Source: a bacterium
Lineage (GTDB): Bacteria; Planctomycetota; SZUA-567
NCBI GenBank assembly: GCA_003245715.1
Contig: QKCJ01000005.1
Coordinates: forward strand, 84,478 to 148,477
Length of the DNA stretch: 64,000 nucleotides
Direction: 5' to 3'
This document shows positions 50,478 through 62,238 of the stretch, piece after piece. The notes beneath the pieces were generated by a model. It was not told where the DNA came from and ran no database searches. It saw only the letters and a program-made list of their open reading frames with translations. Both the position numbers and the translations under genes were made by a program. The first letter of the stretch is position 1. Every line of letters begins with the position of its first letter.

Positions 50478-51398
50478 TTATTTCTTTGCAGCTTTAAGCT
50501 GTGAAAGGATAGCCGTAAGATCGTTATTAAGCATCGCCCCGGCAATAACATTTCCCTTAGTGTCCATCACGCGGGTGTTGGGATATTTCTCAAGGTAGCG
50601 GCCAAACCAGAAAACCTCGGGGGCATAATTCGCAAGCGGCGGATTTGTAAGATTAGTCTTGAGATCGCTGATATACTTTGTTGACTCAGTGCGTTTCATT
50701 GCCGGAGTTGAAGCCTGATTGTCGCCAAACGGGTTAGCCCCTTTCGGGCTAAAACGTACTGAGGTGATCTTCCACGGAATCACCTGCCCTGGACGAATCC
50801 AGACATCGACTTCTTCCTTGACCTTGCGCTTTTCCATTCCCGGAAGGGTCTTGAGCATGAAATGATAACTCTGCGAATTATCGGCGTACTTCTCAACCAC
50901 GCCCTTAAGCTCATAATGCTTGCGCAACTCCTTGCCGGTTGACACATTCGCCCCAATCAGGAGAGCGGCAATATTGATATCACGGTCAGCCGTGTTACGG
51001 ACAGACATTCTCTCAGCCTCAAAACTGCCATCCGTCTCACCCGGCTTGATATCCCAGAGATAAGTGCCGTCAATCAGAATTGTTGCCGCTTTTGTTTCCG
51101 GAAGCTTCTTATCAATCTCCCCACGGTCGACAAACATCAGCAGGTTAGGCATCTGCGCATAAGCATAGCCCCAGGTTTGTACATTACGTTTAAAAATGCC
51201 GCCGCCTTTTTTCTCGGTGACGATTTTAGCCTGAAGACGGGTCAGCTGCTGCTGGCGGGCAAAGATATCATCAAAAGCCTTATCAACCTGTTGGTCAGTC
51301 AGCGGCTGGTTCGAAACCGGGTTCTGGTCCTGTGCGTACACTGCCGCAGAGGTCAGGATTGCTGCAAAAATACAAAAACAATAAAAGAGGTTTTTCAT
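50478..51398 (-). CDS. Secreted LolA-like protein
   Basis: 306 residues. Signal peptide 1-22 ending VYAQ, then LQAKIVTEKKGGGIFKRNVQTWGYAYAQMPNLLMFVDRG and TILIDGTYLWDIKPG, the beta-strand pattern of the LolA/LolB-like fold (lipid-binding half-barrel). Probably a periplasmic protein that handles lipids or lipoproteins; the match is by pattern, not by a strict motif. Its ATG overlaps the lgt stop by 4 bp, so the two are translationally coupled, which supports a role in lipoprotein or envelope metabolism. Confidence 0.6.
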   Translation of the reverse strand: MKNLFYCFCIFAAILTSAAVYAQDQNPVSNQPLTDQQVDKAFDDIFARQQQLTRLQAKIVTEKKGGGIFKRNVQTWGYAYAQMPNLLMFVDRGEIDKKLPETKAATILIDGTYLWDIKPGETDGSFEAERMSVRNTADRDINIAALLIGANVSTGKELRKHYELKGVVEKYADNSQSYHFMLKTLPGMEKRKVKEEVDVWIRPGQVIPWKITSVRFSPKGANPFGDNQASTPAMKRTESTKYISDLKTNLTNPPLANYAPEVFWFGRYLEKYPNTRVMDTKGNVIAGAMLNNDLTAILSQLKAAKK

Positions 51399-52237
51399 TT
51401 ATCCAAGTCCTTATTATCCTGATAGTGTCGCCCGGTCTTCAACGACCAGATCAGCACGGTAGCACCAAAAACAAACGGTATTATGGAGAGATACTGTCCC
51501 ATGGTCAGCCCCGCTCCCTGAGCAAGGCCAGTCTGGTATTCCTTGAAAAATTCAACCAGAAACCTGCCGATAAAATACAGCGACAGGAAAACTCCAGTCA
51601 GCAGTCCGCAAGGGCGTTTCTCGCCAGCAAATATTTTATCAATTATCAGCAAAGCCAGGAGAATTACAATACCCATGGCAAATTCATATAGTTGTGACGG
51701 ATGGCGCGCGAATTCCCCGTTATCATAACGCATAAAACGTACCGCCCAGGGCAGATCCGTCGTCCGCCCGACAATTTCAGAGTTGAGGAAATTACCCAGA
51801 CGTACCCCGCTTGCGCCGATAGCCGCTGAGAACGAGAACCGGTCAACAGTCTCAAAATATGACATTTTATGAACGCGCGAATAGATATACAAAGCCGTCA
51901 GTAAGCCGATAGTCGCGCCGTGACTGGCGAGACCACCCTCCCAGAACCGCAGTATTTCAAGCAGATGTTTACTGTAATAATCCCAGCTATAAAAAAGGCA
52001 ATGCCCAAGTCGCGCACCGACAACCGTACCGATGATTCCGTAAAAAAGAAACGAGTCGATCATCTCCTTTTTATAGCCGCCGCGCTTCATCTGCCAGTTC
52101 CAGAAGAGAAAGGCAATAATCAGCGTCAGGGAGAAGACAATACCATAATAACGGATCTCAACCCCGAAAACCGAGAACGCAACCGGATCAAGATTAAAGA
52201 TTATCGCCTGGGACTGTTGTAAAACTTGCTCTTCCAA
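51395..52237 (-). CDS. lgt: Prolipoprotein diacylglyceryl transferase Lgt
   Basis: About 280 residues with seven hydrophobic segments. Transfers diacylglyceryl from phosphatidylglycerol to the lipobox Cys of prolipoproteins. Family motifs: VGARLGHCLFYSWDYY, WEGGLASHGATIG, and the signature RLGNFLNSEIVGRTTDLPW, then HPSQLYE. There is no ATG at the 5' end. TTG at 52237 has GGAAGATGG 8 nt upstream and is my choice; TTG at 52255 in the same frame has none. A lipoprotein substrate candidate is encoded at 3437-3997. Confidence 0.92.
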   Translation of the reverse strand: MEEQVLQQSQAIIFNLDPVAFSVFGVEIRYYGIVFSLTLIIAFLFWNWQMKRGGYKKEMIDSFLFYGIIGTVVGARLGHCLFYSWDYYSKHLLEILRFWEGGLASHGATIGLLTALYIYSRVHKMSYFETVDRFSFSAAIGASGVRLGNFLNSEIVGRTTDLPWAVRFMRYDNGEFARHPSQLYEFAMGIVILLALLIIDKIFAGEKRPCGLLTGVFLSLYFIGRFLVEFFKEYQTGLAQGAGLTMGQYLSIIPFVFGATVLIWSLKTGRHYQDNKDLDK

Positions 52238-52290
52238 AAAAACACCATCTTCCAATTTATAAGAGATTACCGACTATCCGAAAAAAAAAG

Positions 52291-53529
52291 TTATTCCCGT
52301 TCAGACTCGTCATCATCTTCATCAAAATCTTCGTCTTCGTCATACTCATCATCGAGGTCTTCGTCGTCTTCGTCAAAATCCTCATCCTCATCCTCATCGT
52401 AGTCATCAGAGGAATCAGATTCATCTTCAGCAAGTTCCGAATCAGCTAAAGCGTCTTCCTGTACATCTTCATCACCTGTCTCATCAGAAATATCGTCAGT
52501 ATCGACAGATTCAATTTCCTCGTTTTTTTCTTCAGTGTTTTCAGTCCGGGACGGATTATCCTCAAGGTCTTCATCATCCATAGGAATAGCCTGCTGGGTT
52601 TCTTCAGAATTGGGGTCTGGCAGAGGAACGTTACTTCCAGTTATTCGGCGCATTTCATTAATCATCGGCAGTTGCTCAAGCGAAGCCAGGCCGAATTCCT
52701 CAAGGAATTCACGAGTAGTGCCATAAAGAAGCGGATAACCGATCACATCCATTTTCTTGCCAACGGGCCTGACTGAGCCGCGCTCCATAAGCTGGCGCAT
52801 AATCTGGCCGCAACCAACCCCGCGAACCGCTTCAACATCCGCGCGCGTAACAGGTTGCTTGTAAGCGATAATTGCCAGTGTATCAAGGGCCGCCGGACTG
52901 AGCTTGCGTGATTTATCATCTTCCTTCTGCGCTTTTTTACCATGCAGACGCTGGATGTTTCTGGCAAATTCCGGGCGTGACATAAACTGAAAAGTCTCGG
53001 CAATTTCAACAATCTCAAAAGAGCGGTTTGTCTCATTATAATGTGCATTAAGCTGATCTATTGCTTCACGAACCTTTTCACGACGGACGCCGCGGCCAGC
53101 AGCCTTGGCAATCTTTTCAAGCTTCAGCGGTTTATCTGAGGAAAAAAGAATGGCTTCCACCACCTGATCAATCGGCAGCTGGAATTCATCCTCAAACAGC
53201 TCACCTTCCTCCTCATCAGGCTCATCAGAATCATCAGACGCCTCCGATTCCTGAGTTTCCTCCTCGGTATCATCAGACTCCTCATCGTCCTCAGAACCCT
53301 GGTCGGTATCGGTATCATCCTCAGGCAGCGCAGATTTCTGGGATATTTCATCTGAAATATTCGCATCAGTGGTGTTGGCAGTATCCTCTTGAGCAGTATC
53401 ATTATCAATCTCAGACGAAGTCTCACTCTTTTCCACAGCGACCGCGTCATCTTCAGAATTTTCTGTATCTTCTGATACCTGAGGATCTTCCACTGGTTCC
53501 TCACTGACAATTTCAGATTTGTCTGACAT
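52291..53529 (-). CDS. scpB: Segregation and condensation protein ScpB with long acidic tails
   Basis: 412 residues, more than twice the usual size of ScpB. The folded part (about 115-300) has the two winged-helix domains: VVEAILFSSDKPLKLEKIAKA and SPAALDTLAIIAYKQPVTRADVEAVRGV, YPLLYGTTREFLEEFGL. It binds SMC-ScpA in chromosome condensation. Both flanks are low-complexity Asp/Glu/Ser sequence, about 115 residues before and about 110 after, ending in an almost pure Asp/Glu run. Such tails are probably disordered. No scpA is adjacent. Divergent from ruvB. Confidence 0.9.
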   Translation of the reverse strand: MSDKSEIVSEEPVEDPQVSEDTENSEDDAVAVEKSETSSEIDNDTAQEDTANTTDANISDEISQKSALPEDDTDTDQGSEDDEESDDTEEETQESEASDDSDEPDEEEGELFEDEFQLPIDQVVEAILFSSDKPLKLEKIAKAAGRGVRREKVREAIDQLNAHYNETNRSFEIVEIAETFQFMSRPEFARNIQRLHGKKAQKEDDKSRKLSPAALDTLAIIAYKQPVTRADVEAVRGVGCGQIMRQLMERGSVRPVGKKMDVIGYPLLYGTTREFLEEFGLASLEQLPMINEMRRITGSNVPLPDPNSEETQQAIPMDDEDLEDNPSRTENTEEKNEEIESVDTDDISDETGDEDVQEDALADSELAEDESDSSDDYDEDEDEDFDEDDEDLDDEYDEDEDFDEDDDESERE

Positions 53530-53578
53530 TTAAATACGCCCCTAAAACCTTATATGCAATTGTGAATTTAACAGGGAA

Positions 53579-53606
53579 ATATTACAAATTTGCCGGTGGC
53601 TGTCAA
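53579..53606 (-). promoter_or_regulatory. Promoter of scpB
   Basis: Minus strand: perfect TTGACA (53606-53601), 16-bp spacer, TAATAT (53584-53579), 50 bp upstream of the scpB ATG. Confidence 0.55.
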
Positions 53607-53637
53607 TTGTTTTCGGAAAATGCCTTTTTTTGTATAC

Positions 53638-53664
53638 TTGATTCATTATCCGAATTACTATAAT
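53638..53664 (+). promoter_or_regulatory. Candidate promoter of ruvB
   Basis: TTGATT (53638-53643), 15-bp spacer (short), perfect TATAAT (53659-53664), about 85 bp before the ruvB ATG. Confidence 0.35.
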
Positions 53665-53749
53665 ATTAAAGCTGAATTTAATAACCATCGTGCAATTTAA
53701 TGCTATAGACATTAAATAATTACTCAAATTACCCATCTAGGGATGATAT

Positions 53750-54742
53750 ATGGACGCTTTTGATACATCTGTCAGTGATGTTGCTTATGAAAACAGGTTA
53801 AGGCCGCGGGAATTCTCAGAGTTCTCAGGGCAGCCCAAAATCGAGGCAAACCTTGAAATTTATATAACTGCTGCAAAAAAACGCTCAGAGCCGCTCGACC
53901 ATATATTGTTCTCCGGCCCTCCCGGGCTTGGCAAGACGACCCTTGCCGGTATTATCAGCGCTGAAATGGGTACACAGATGCGCACCACCTCAGGCCCTGC
54001 CCTTGAGCGTCCGGCAGACCTTGCTGGCCTTCTGACCGGTCTGCAGGAGGGGGAGATCCTGTTTATTGATGAAATCCACCGTTTGTCTGCCGTTGTCGAG
54101 GAATACCTTTATTCAGCGATGGAAGACTGGGCAATTGATGTAGTTATGGAATCAGGGCTTTATGCCAAAAGTGTCCACCTGACCATTCCACGCTTTACAC
54201 TGATCGGGGCAACGACCCGTGAAGGCTTATTGAGCGCTCCCTTTCGCGCCCGCTTTGGCATACAGGAAAGACTCGACTATTATTCCCCGCAAGCGCTATC
54301 GGGCATTATCAAACGCTCTGCGAGTATCCTGAAGGTTGAGATTGAGGATAACGGTGCAAATGAACTGGCAAGGCGTTGCCGCGGAACGCCGCGAATTGCC
54401 AACCGTTTCCTCTCGCGTATCCGGGATGTTGCACAGGTCAAGGGCAACGGCGTAATTACCAAGGATATCGCCAATCTCGGCCTTGAAATGCTCGGCGTAG
54501 ACGAGAACGGTCTTACCGACATGGACAGGCGTTATCTGACCTGCCTTGCCCGCCACAGCGGGGGGCCGGTGGGGTTAAAGACAATTGCAATGAGTGTCGG
54601 CGAGGAAGACGACACTCTTGAAAATGTTTATGAACCTTATCTGATACGTGAAGGTTACGTAAGCAAAACACCTCAGGGGCGCAAACTTGCTCCCCGCGGA
54701 TATGACGCCATCGGGCATGAGCAGGAAAGCTCTTTATTTTAG
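53750..54742 (+). CDS. ruvB: Holliday junction branch migration helicase RuvB
   Basis: 330 residues, AAA+ motor of RuvABC. LRPREFSEFSGQ at the start, Walker A GPPGLGKTTLA (about 62), Walker B ILFIDEIHRL (about 102), sensor 1 TLIGATTREGLLSAPFRARFG (about 150), and the C-terminal winged helix with TPQGR near the end. AGGGATGA ribosome binding site. The hybrid kinase gene starts 14 bp downstream. ruvA and ruvC are not in the window. Confidence 0.97.
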   Translation: MDAFDTSVSDVAYENRLRPREFSEFSGQPKIEANLEIYITAAKKRSEPLDHILFSGPPGLGKTTLAGIISAEMGTQMRTTSGPALERPADLAGLLTGLQEGEILFIDEIHRLSAVVEEYLYSAMEDWAIDVVMESGLYAKSVHLTIPRFTLIGATTREGLLSAPFRARFGIQERLDYYSPQALSGIIKRSASILKVEIEDNGANELARRCRGTPRIANRFLSRIRDVAQVKGNGVITKDIANLGLEMLGVDENGLTDMDRRYLTCLARHSGGPVGLKTIAMSVGEEDDTLENVYEPYLIREGYVSKTPQGRKLAPRGYDAIGHEQESSLF

Positions 54743-54756
54743 AAATCAGGTCGTAT

Positions 54757-57267
54757 ATGGGCAAATACGCATTTAAATCGCTGGTGTTATCAGCATTTAA
54801 GATAATTATATTCCTCTGTCTGGCCGTTGCCCTACTGGAGCTGGCCTTTATGCTTATTTCGGAGATGCGAATCCGCAGCCAGCAGCAGGTTTTAACCGGT
54901 AAAACATCCGAACTTGCCGGTGAGATCAACCAGAAATTCTTCTTTGACACCCAGCGCGCGATTGCAGCAATGGCTGAGTCAGGCAATATCCAAACCGCTT
55001 TATCCAACGGGGCAAAAGACTGGCGGGATGTAACCCTGCAACTCAACACTATCCGCGAGACTATCTCCGCCTCCATCGTTTATATTATGGATAAAGACGG
55101 TACCGTCAAAGCATCATCCGATTATACCGTAGATGGCAAGCCCGGTGAATCGCTGGTTGGGAATAATTACTCATTTCGCCCGTATTTTACCCGGTCAATT
55201 GCCGGGCAAAAATATTCATACCATGGCGTGGGAGTTACCTCAAAAGCCAGAGGTGTCTATTTCAGCGCTCCGATTTATCTTCCAAACAATCCGACCCCGC
55301 AGGGCGTTGCCGTTATCAAAACCGATGTAAGCCGGGCTGATGAAATTTTAAGCACTGTTACCACCGGTAAAGCCCTTCTGCTGACAGAAGAAAGTATTGT
55401 TTTTGCCAGCTCCGACCCCAAACTTTTGTACCAGGTTACGGCAAAAGTTTCCGATGAATTTATCTCAAAGATATACCAGAGCAAACAGTTTCCAGTCGGA
55501 ACACTGATTAAATCCAAATTTATCCTCGATCCCATACATGAAACAATTTCAGACAATAATTATCTTATGGGGGTAAAAGGGGTTAAACTTCCGGGATGGT
55601 GGGTGGCAATAGTAATGAAAAAGAATTATGACTTCCCCCTGGCCCAGACCTCAATGCAGGCACTCGTTACCTCTGCACTCTGGACAATCCCGTTGGTTAT
55701 TGTTGTTATCGCCCTGATTTTTGCCATGTCAAGAGTCCATAGATTGCAATTGATGTATCTCGGGGTCTTTAACGGCACATATCAGTATATGGAGATCCTT
55801 GACGTCAGCGGCAGACTCCTTGAAATCAACAAACCTGCATACAGTCTATATCCCGGAGATGTGGAGAAATATAAAGGCGAATTTTTCTGGGATACCCAAC
55901 TATGGAATCATAACAGCAATCTGATGCAGCGGTTGCGCAATGCCGTGGAAAAAGCCGGAAGAGGCGAGACCGACCGCTTTGAGGCTTATCATTTCAGCGA
56001 AGACGGGGAGAAGGTCTTTGTTGACTGCTCAATAAGTCCGATTATCGAACCAAACGGCAAAATTATGCGACTGGTTGCCGAAAGACGTGATATTACTATC
56101 AGGCGCAAACTTGAGGAGAGATTACGCCATTCTCACAAAATAGAGGCTATCGGGCAACTTGCCGGCGGCATCGCCCACGACTTCAATAATATGATCGGCG
56201 GAATTATTGGTTACTCGGAAATTATCAAATCTGAATATTCCAATGATCCGCGCCTCGATAAGTGGGCTGATGGTATCTACAAGACTGCGCGGCGGGCGGC
56301 TGACCTTACCGAACAGCTTCTGCTGTTTTCACGTAAGGGCCGTATCGAAAAGCGTTCATTCAATATGCACGAGATTATTGAAAGTGCAATTGAAATAATT
56401 AAACGTACCGTAGATAAACGGATTCAGATCGAGTATTCTCCCAATGCCAAAAGAGACAACCTGTATGGCGATCCGGCACAACTTGAGAATATAGTGATTA
56501 ATTTCGGTATTAACTCCCGGGACGCGATGCCTAATGGCGGAGTATTTTCAATCAAGACGGAGAATCTCGTCTTAACTGATGAACAGGCTAAGATAATAAG
56601 CTCTGATATGAACGAGGGGGACTATTTCCTTCTGCATGTCCAGGACACCGGATGCGGCATAAAAGAAGAAATCTTCGATAAAATCTTTGATCCATTTTTT
56701 ACAACCAAGGAAGTCGGAAAAGGCACAGGTCTGGGACTTTCTGCTGTGTACGGGACCATAGCCGCCCATCATGGCGGAATCAGAGCCAGAAGCAAGGTCG
56801 GACATGGTACGGATTTTTATGTCTATCTGCCGATACTTATACCTGAAAAGCAGGAGGAGCCGAAAATCGAACCTCCCGCTAATTATAAATTCATCAACAC
56901 CAATGCCCGCATCCTCTATATTGATGATGAAAAGACCATTCTTTCCACCACTTCGCAACTGCTGGCAACACTTGGTTATGAAGTTACGCAGGCGGTTTCC
57001 GGAAGTGAGGGCCTTGAGATCTTTTCAGAGACACCAGAGAGGTTTGATGTCATCCTGCTTGATCTGGCCATGCCCGACCTCAGCGGTACGGAGTGTTTCC
57101 TGGCGATGAAAAAAATCCGGCCTGATATCAAGATAATTCTTACCTCCGGCTTCCCGGAGAGTGATGAGATAAAGAATCTTAATGATAAATGGCCGTTGCA
57201 GTTTATCCAGAAGCCATTTACCCGTGAACGCTTATCCTCGGTGATAATTAAAACACTGCACACTTAA
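54757..57267 (+). CDS. Membrane hybrid sensor histidine kinase (dCache-PAS-HisKA-HATPase-receiver)
   Basis: 836 residues. Two membrane segments (about 10-35 and 310-332) enclose a periplasmic double-Cache-like sensor domain with the segment [20 protein letters not shown], as in DctB-type kinases for small organic acids or other ligands. PAS at about 345-450, HisKA with GGIAHDFNN (His474), HATPase with [11 protein letters not shown], and a C-terminal receiver whose phosphoacceptor is Asp769 in LLDLAMP. It overlaps no gene; 14 bp after ruvB and 84 bp before the degenerate receiver-PilZ gene, which may be functionally linked. Ligand unknown. Confidence 0.87.
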   Translation: MGKYAFKSLVLSAFKIIIFLCLAVALLELAFMLISEMRIRSQQQVLTGKTSELAGEINQKFFFDTQRAIAAMAESGNIQTALSNGAKDWRDVTLQLNTIRETISASIVYIMDKDGTVKASSDYTVDGKPGESLVGNNYSFRPYFTRSIAGQKYSYHGVGVTSKARGVYFSAPIYLPNNPTPQGVAVIKTDVSRADEILSTVTTGKALLLTEESIVFASSDPKLLYQVTAKVSDEFISKIYQSKQFPVGTLIKSKFILDPIHETISDNNYLMGVKGVKLPGWWVAIVMKKNYDFPLAQTSMQALVTSALWTIPLVIVVIALIFAMSRVHRLQLMYLGVFNGTYQYMEILDVSGRLLEINKPAYSLYPGDVEKYKGEFFWDTQLWNHNSNLMQRLRNAVEKAGRGETDRFEAYHFSEDGEKVFVDCSISPIIEPNGKIMRLVAERRDITIRRKLEERLRHSHKIEAIGQLAGGIAHDFNNMIGGIIGYSEIIKSEYSNDPRLDKWADGIYKTARRAADLTEQLLLFSRKGRIEKRSFNMHEIIESAIEIIKRTVDKRIQIEYSPNAKRDNLYGDPAQLENIVINFGINSRDAMPNGGVFSIKTENLVLTDEQAKIISSDMNEGDYFLLHVQDTGCGIKEEIFDKIFDPFFTTKEVGKGTGLGLSAVYGTIAAHHGGIRARSKVGHGTDFYVYLPILIPEKQEEPKIEPPANYKFINTNARILYIDDEKTILSTTSQLLATLGYEVTQAVSGSEGLEIFSETPERFDVILLDLAMPDLSGTECFLAMKKIRPDIKIILTSGFPESDEIKNLNDKWPLQFIQKPFTRERLSSVIIKTLHT

Positions 57268-57351
57268 TTCATTGAGGATGAAACTTGCAAATTCTGTTTT
57301 TTTGTATATCATAATGTCACAAAAGTACTGGTTAATTATAGCTGGATAACT

Positions 57352-58065
57352 ATGGAAAACACAAAACTGCTAGTTGCAGACAATAATCAGGATCTATACA
57401 AAGCTCTGGACTCTGTACTTGTTCGTTTTGGCTTTAAAGTTGTATATGAATCCTCAGATAGTTCGGCCATGCAGACTTTACGCAATGATTCTGAAATTTC
57501 TGTTGCGGTATTGCGTTATGAGCTCAAAGGTCTCAACGGGGTTGAGTTGACCAGGGCGTTACGAAAATTCCGGCCTGAGGTATCTGTATTTATAATTGCC
57601 GACTCGCCTGATGATATTAAACTGCCTCCATTTAACGGTATTGCCCCGGTCAGTCTGATAGGAGAGCCACTTCATCTTGGCCGCCTGATTCTGATGATTA
57701 ACAAATGTACCGAAACGATCAAGGAGTTTTCCAATGAGCCGACCTATCTCAGCGGGCTGGCTATACCGGCAGATACGTATTTTACAATAAAAGATATCTC
57801 AGAAACTGGCTGCTGCTTGCGGAGTCTGTTTTATCTTGAGAATAATTCCATTATTATTTTAGAATCCAAGGATTTGTCCCAGCGGCTAAAGTTGCCGATT
57901 ACAACCAGTTTTCCGATTCGTATTTCCAATTGTCGCGAATCTGATTCTGGCAAGGGCTATGATGCCGGGGCACAATTTATCGGGTTACAGGGCAGTACCA
58001 AAGCCAAGCTACGTACTGCCTGTTTATCAGTCAAGGGTTTCAAGGTTACAGGGAGTAAACTATGA
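57352..58065 (+). CDS. Degenerate receiver fused to a PilZ-like domain
   Basis: 237 residues. Residues 1 to about 120 follow the receiver fold (KLLVADNNQDLY, VAVLRYELKGLNGVEL), but the phosphoacceptor Asp aligns with Arg55, the switch Thr with Ala, and the conserved Lys with Glu105, so it cannot be a normal phospho-receiver. Residues about 125-235 resemble PilZ: DISETGCCLRS is the D-x-S-x-x-G motif of c-di-GMP binding, and DAGAQFIGL the late strand. The upstream RxxxR motif is not evident, so c-di-GMP binding is uncertain. Its stop overlaps the proA ATG by 4 bp. Confidence 0.7.
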   Translation: MENTKLLVADNNQDLYKALDSVLVRFGFKVVYESSDSSAMQTLRNDSEISVAVLRYELKGLNGVELTRALRKFRPEVSVFIIADSPDDIKLPPFNGIAPVSLIGEPLHLGRLILMINKCTETIKEFSNEPTYLSGLAIPADTYFTIKDISETGCCLRSLFYLENNSIIILESKDLSQRLKLPITTSFPIRISNCRESDSGKGYDAGAQFIGLQGSTKAKLRTACLSVKGFKVTGSKL

Positions 58066-59327
58066 ACAAAAACCACACTCAGGCACTCCAGCTTGCTGCA
58101 GCCGCCAGAGAAGCAGCACCGGCAATTGCCCGTGCGAACAGCGGTCAGAAAAACGGCGCTCTGGCTGTACTTGCCAAAAAACTCATTAGTAACGCAGCAT
58201 CAATTTTGAAAGCTAATGAAAAAGACCTTAAGGAAGGGCAGAAAGCCGGTCTTACCGCCGCAATGCTTGACCGTCTTAAGATCGACCAGAAACGCCTTGA
58301 GGCGATGGTCACCGGCGTCCAGCAGATTGCGATGCTGCCAGACCCAGTCGGCGGAATTATTGACGGTACAATCCGCCCCAACGGCCTGCGCCTGAGCCGT
58401 ATGCGCGTACCTCTGGGTGTCGGGCTTATTATCTTTGAATCACGCCCCAATGTCACTATTGACGCAGCTGCGCTCTGCCTGAAGAGTGGAAACTCCGTAA
58501 TACTGCGTGGTGGCAAAGAAGCTATCCACACCAACATTGCTCTCGGGCGCTGCCTGAGTGACTCTCTGAAAAACGTCGGTCTGCCGCCGGAGTGCGTGCA
58601 GGTAATCAAGACCACTGACCGCGAACTTCTGCCGGAGCTGCTCGTACTCAACCGTTATATTGACTATGTTATTCCGCGCGGAGGCAAAGGTCTTATAGAA
58701 GCAATTATGAAATACAGCAAGATTCCGGTCATCAAACATCTTGACGGAATCTGCCATGTCTATGTTGATATGGAAGCTGATCTTGAAATTGCCAAAAACA
58801 TCGTACTTAACGCCAAGACCCAGCGCCCGGGTGTCTGTAACGCAGCAGAAACCCTGCTTGTCCACAAAAATATCGCCAGAAAGTTCCTTCCTATAATCGT
58901 CAAGGAGCTTAAAAAAGCCAAAGTCGAGGTACGCGGTGACGACGCGGTAAAAAATATCTGTAAAGGCATTGCCGTAAAACCGGCCACGCAGGAAGACTGG
59001 GCGACTGAATACCTCGACCTTGTTATCAGTGTCGGGGTCGTCAATAATCTCGATCAGGCAATTCAGCATATTAATACCTACGGCTCACACCATACCGATG
59101 CGATTATTACGCAGGATGTTGACGCGGCCACCCGCTTCAAGCGCGAGGTTGATTCCTCTTCTGTAATGGTTAACGCCTCCACCAGATTTGCTGACGGCTT
59201 TGAGTACGGACTTGGCGCTGAGATCGGTATCAGCACAGACAAGCTTCATGCCCGCGGCCCGGTCGGCCTTGAAGGTCTGACCACCTACAAGTGGATCGTC
59301 GAAGGCGAAGGCCAGATCCGCGTCTGA
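58062..59327 (+). CDS. proA: Gamma-glutamyl phosphate reductase ProA
   Basis: 421 residues. Aldehyde-dehydrogenase fold enzyme that reduces glutamyl-5-phosphate in proline synthesis. Motifs: MRVPLGVGLIIFESRPNVT (about 105), SGNSVILRGGKEA (about 143), and the active-site Cys in RPGVCNAAETLLVH (about 262). It overlaps the preceding receiver-PilZ gene by 4 bp (ATGA). proB is not adjacent. Confidence 0.95.
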   Translation: MNKNHTQALQLAAAAREAAPAIARANSGQKNGALAVLAKKLISNAASILKANEKDLKEGQKAGLTAAMLDRLKIDQKRLEAMVTGVQQIAMLPDPVGGIIDGTIRPNGLRLSRMRVPLGVGLIIFESRPNVTIDAAALCLKSGNSVILRGGKEAIHTNIALGRCLSDSLKNVGLPPECVQVIKTTDRELLPELLVLNRYIDYVIPRGGKGLIEAIMKYSKIPVIKHLDGICHVYVDMEADLEIAKNIVLNAKTQRPGVCNAAETLLVHKNIARKFLPIIVKELKKAKVEVRGDDAVKNICKGIAVKPATQEDWATEYLDLVISVGVVNNLDQAIQHINTYGSHHTDAIITQDVDAATRFKREVDSSSVMVNASTRFADGFEYGLGAEIGISTDKLHARGPVGLEGLTTYKWIVEGEGQIRV

Positions 59328-59358
59328 TATAACGGGTGGCAGATTTCTGCATAATTTA

Positions 59359-59400
59359 AATAAAGGACAGCTCAGATACGGGTTGTCCTTTATTGTTTCG
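59359..59400 (+). terminator. Terminator after proA
   Basis: AATAAAGGACA (59359-59369) pairs with TGTCCTTTATT (59384-59394), extended inward by GCTC/GGGT-type pairs, then a T-rich tail. Confidence 0.8.
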
Positions 59401-59511
59401 ATATGCCAACTTACACGAAATTTTTTATAAAGCAGGTTGCTAATGAGCGGTATTTGAGTAAAATTCCTTTAAACTATCTATTTTATTAACCTTTATAATA
59501 CAGGAAATACC

Positions 59512-62151
<2,640 letters not shown>

Positions 62152-62179
62152 TTGTTAATTATACAAATAATTTATATGG

Positions 62180-62220
62180 AAGCGGGATCAGGCATTTAAC
62201 CTGATCCCGCTTTTTATTTC
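62180..62220 (+). terminator. Terminator after alaS
   Basis: AAGCGGGATCAGG (62180-62192) pairs perfectly with CCTGATCCCGCTT (62200-62212) around a 7-nt loop, followed by TTTATTTC. It also lies at the 3' end of the convergent gene. Confidence 0.93.
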
Positions 62221-62238
62221 CTTAAGACCTCGCAGAAT

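Noticed and set aside
50454..50480. TPP riboswitch upstream of thiG
   Set aside because: thiG follows the previous gene directly, leaving no room for one.
59401..59511. T-box leader upstream of alaS (or glyS)
   Set aside because: Neither intergenic region contains a T-box-like TGGNACC-type bulge or a paired terminator.
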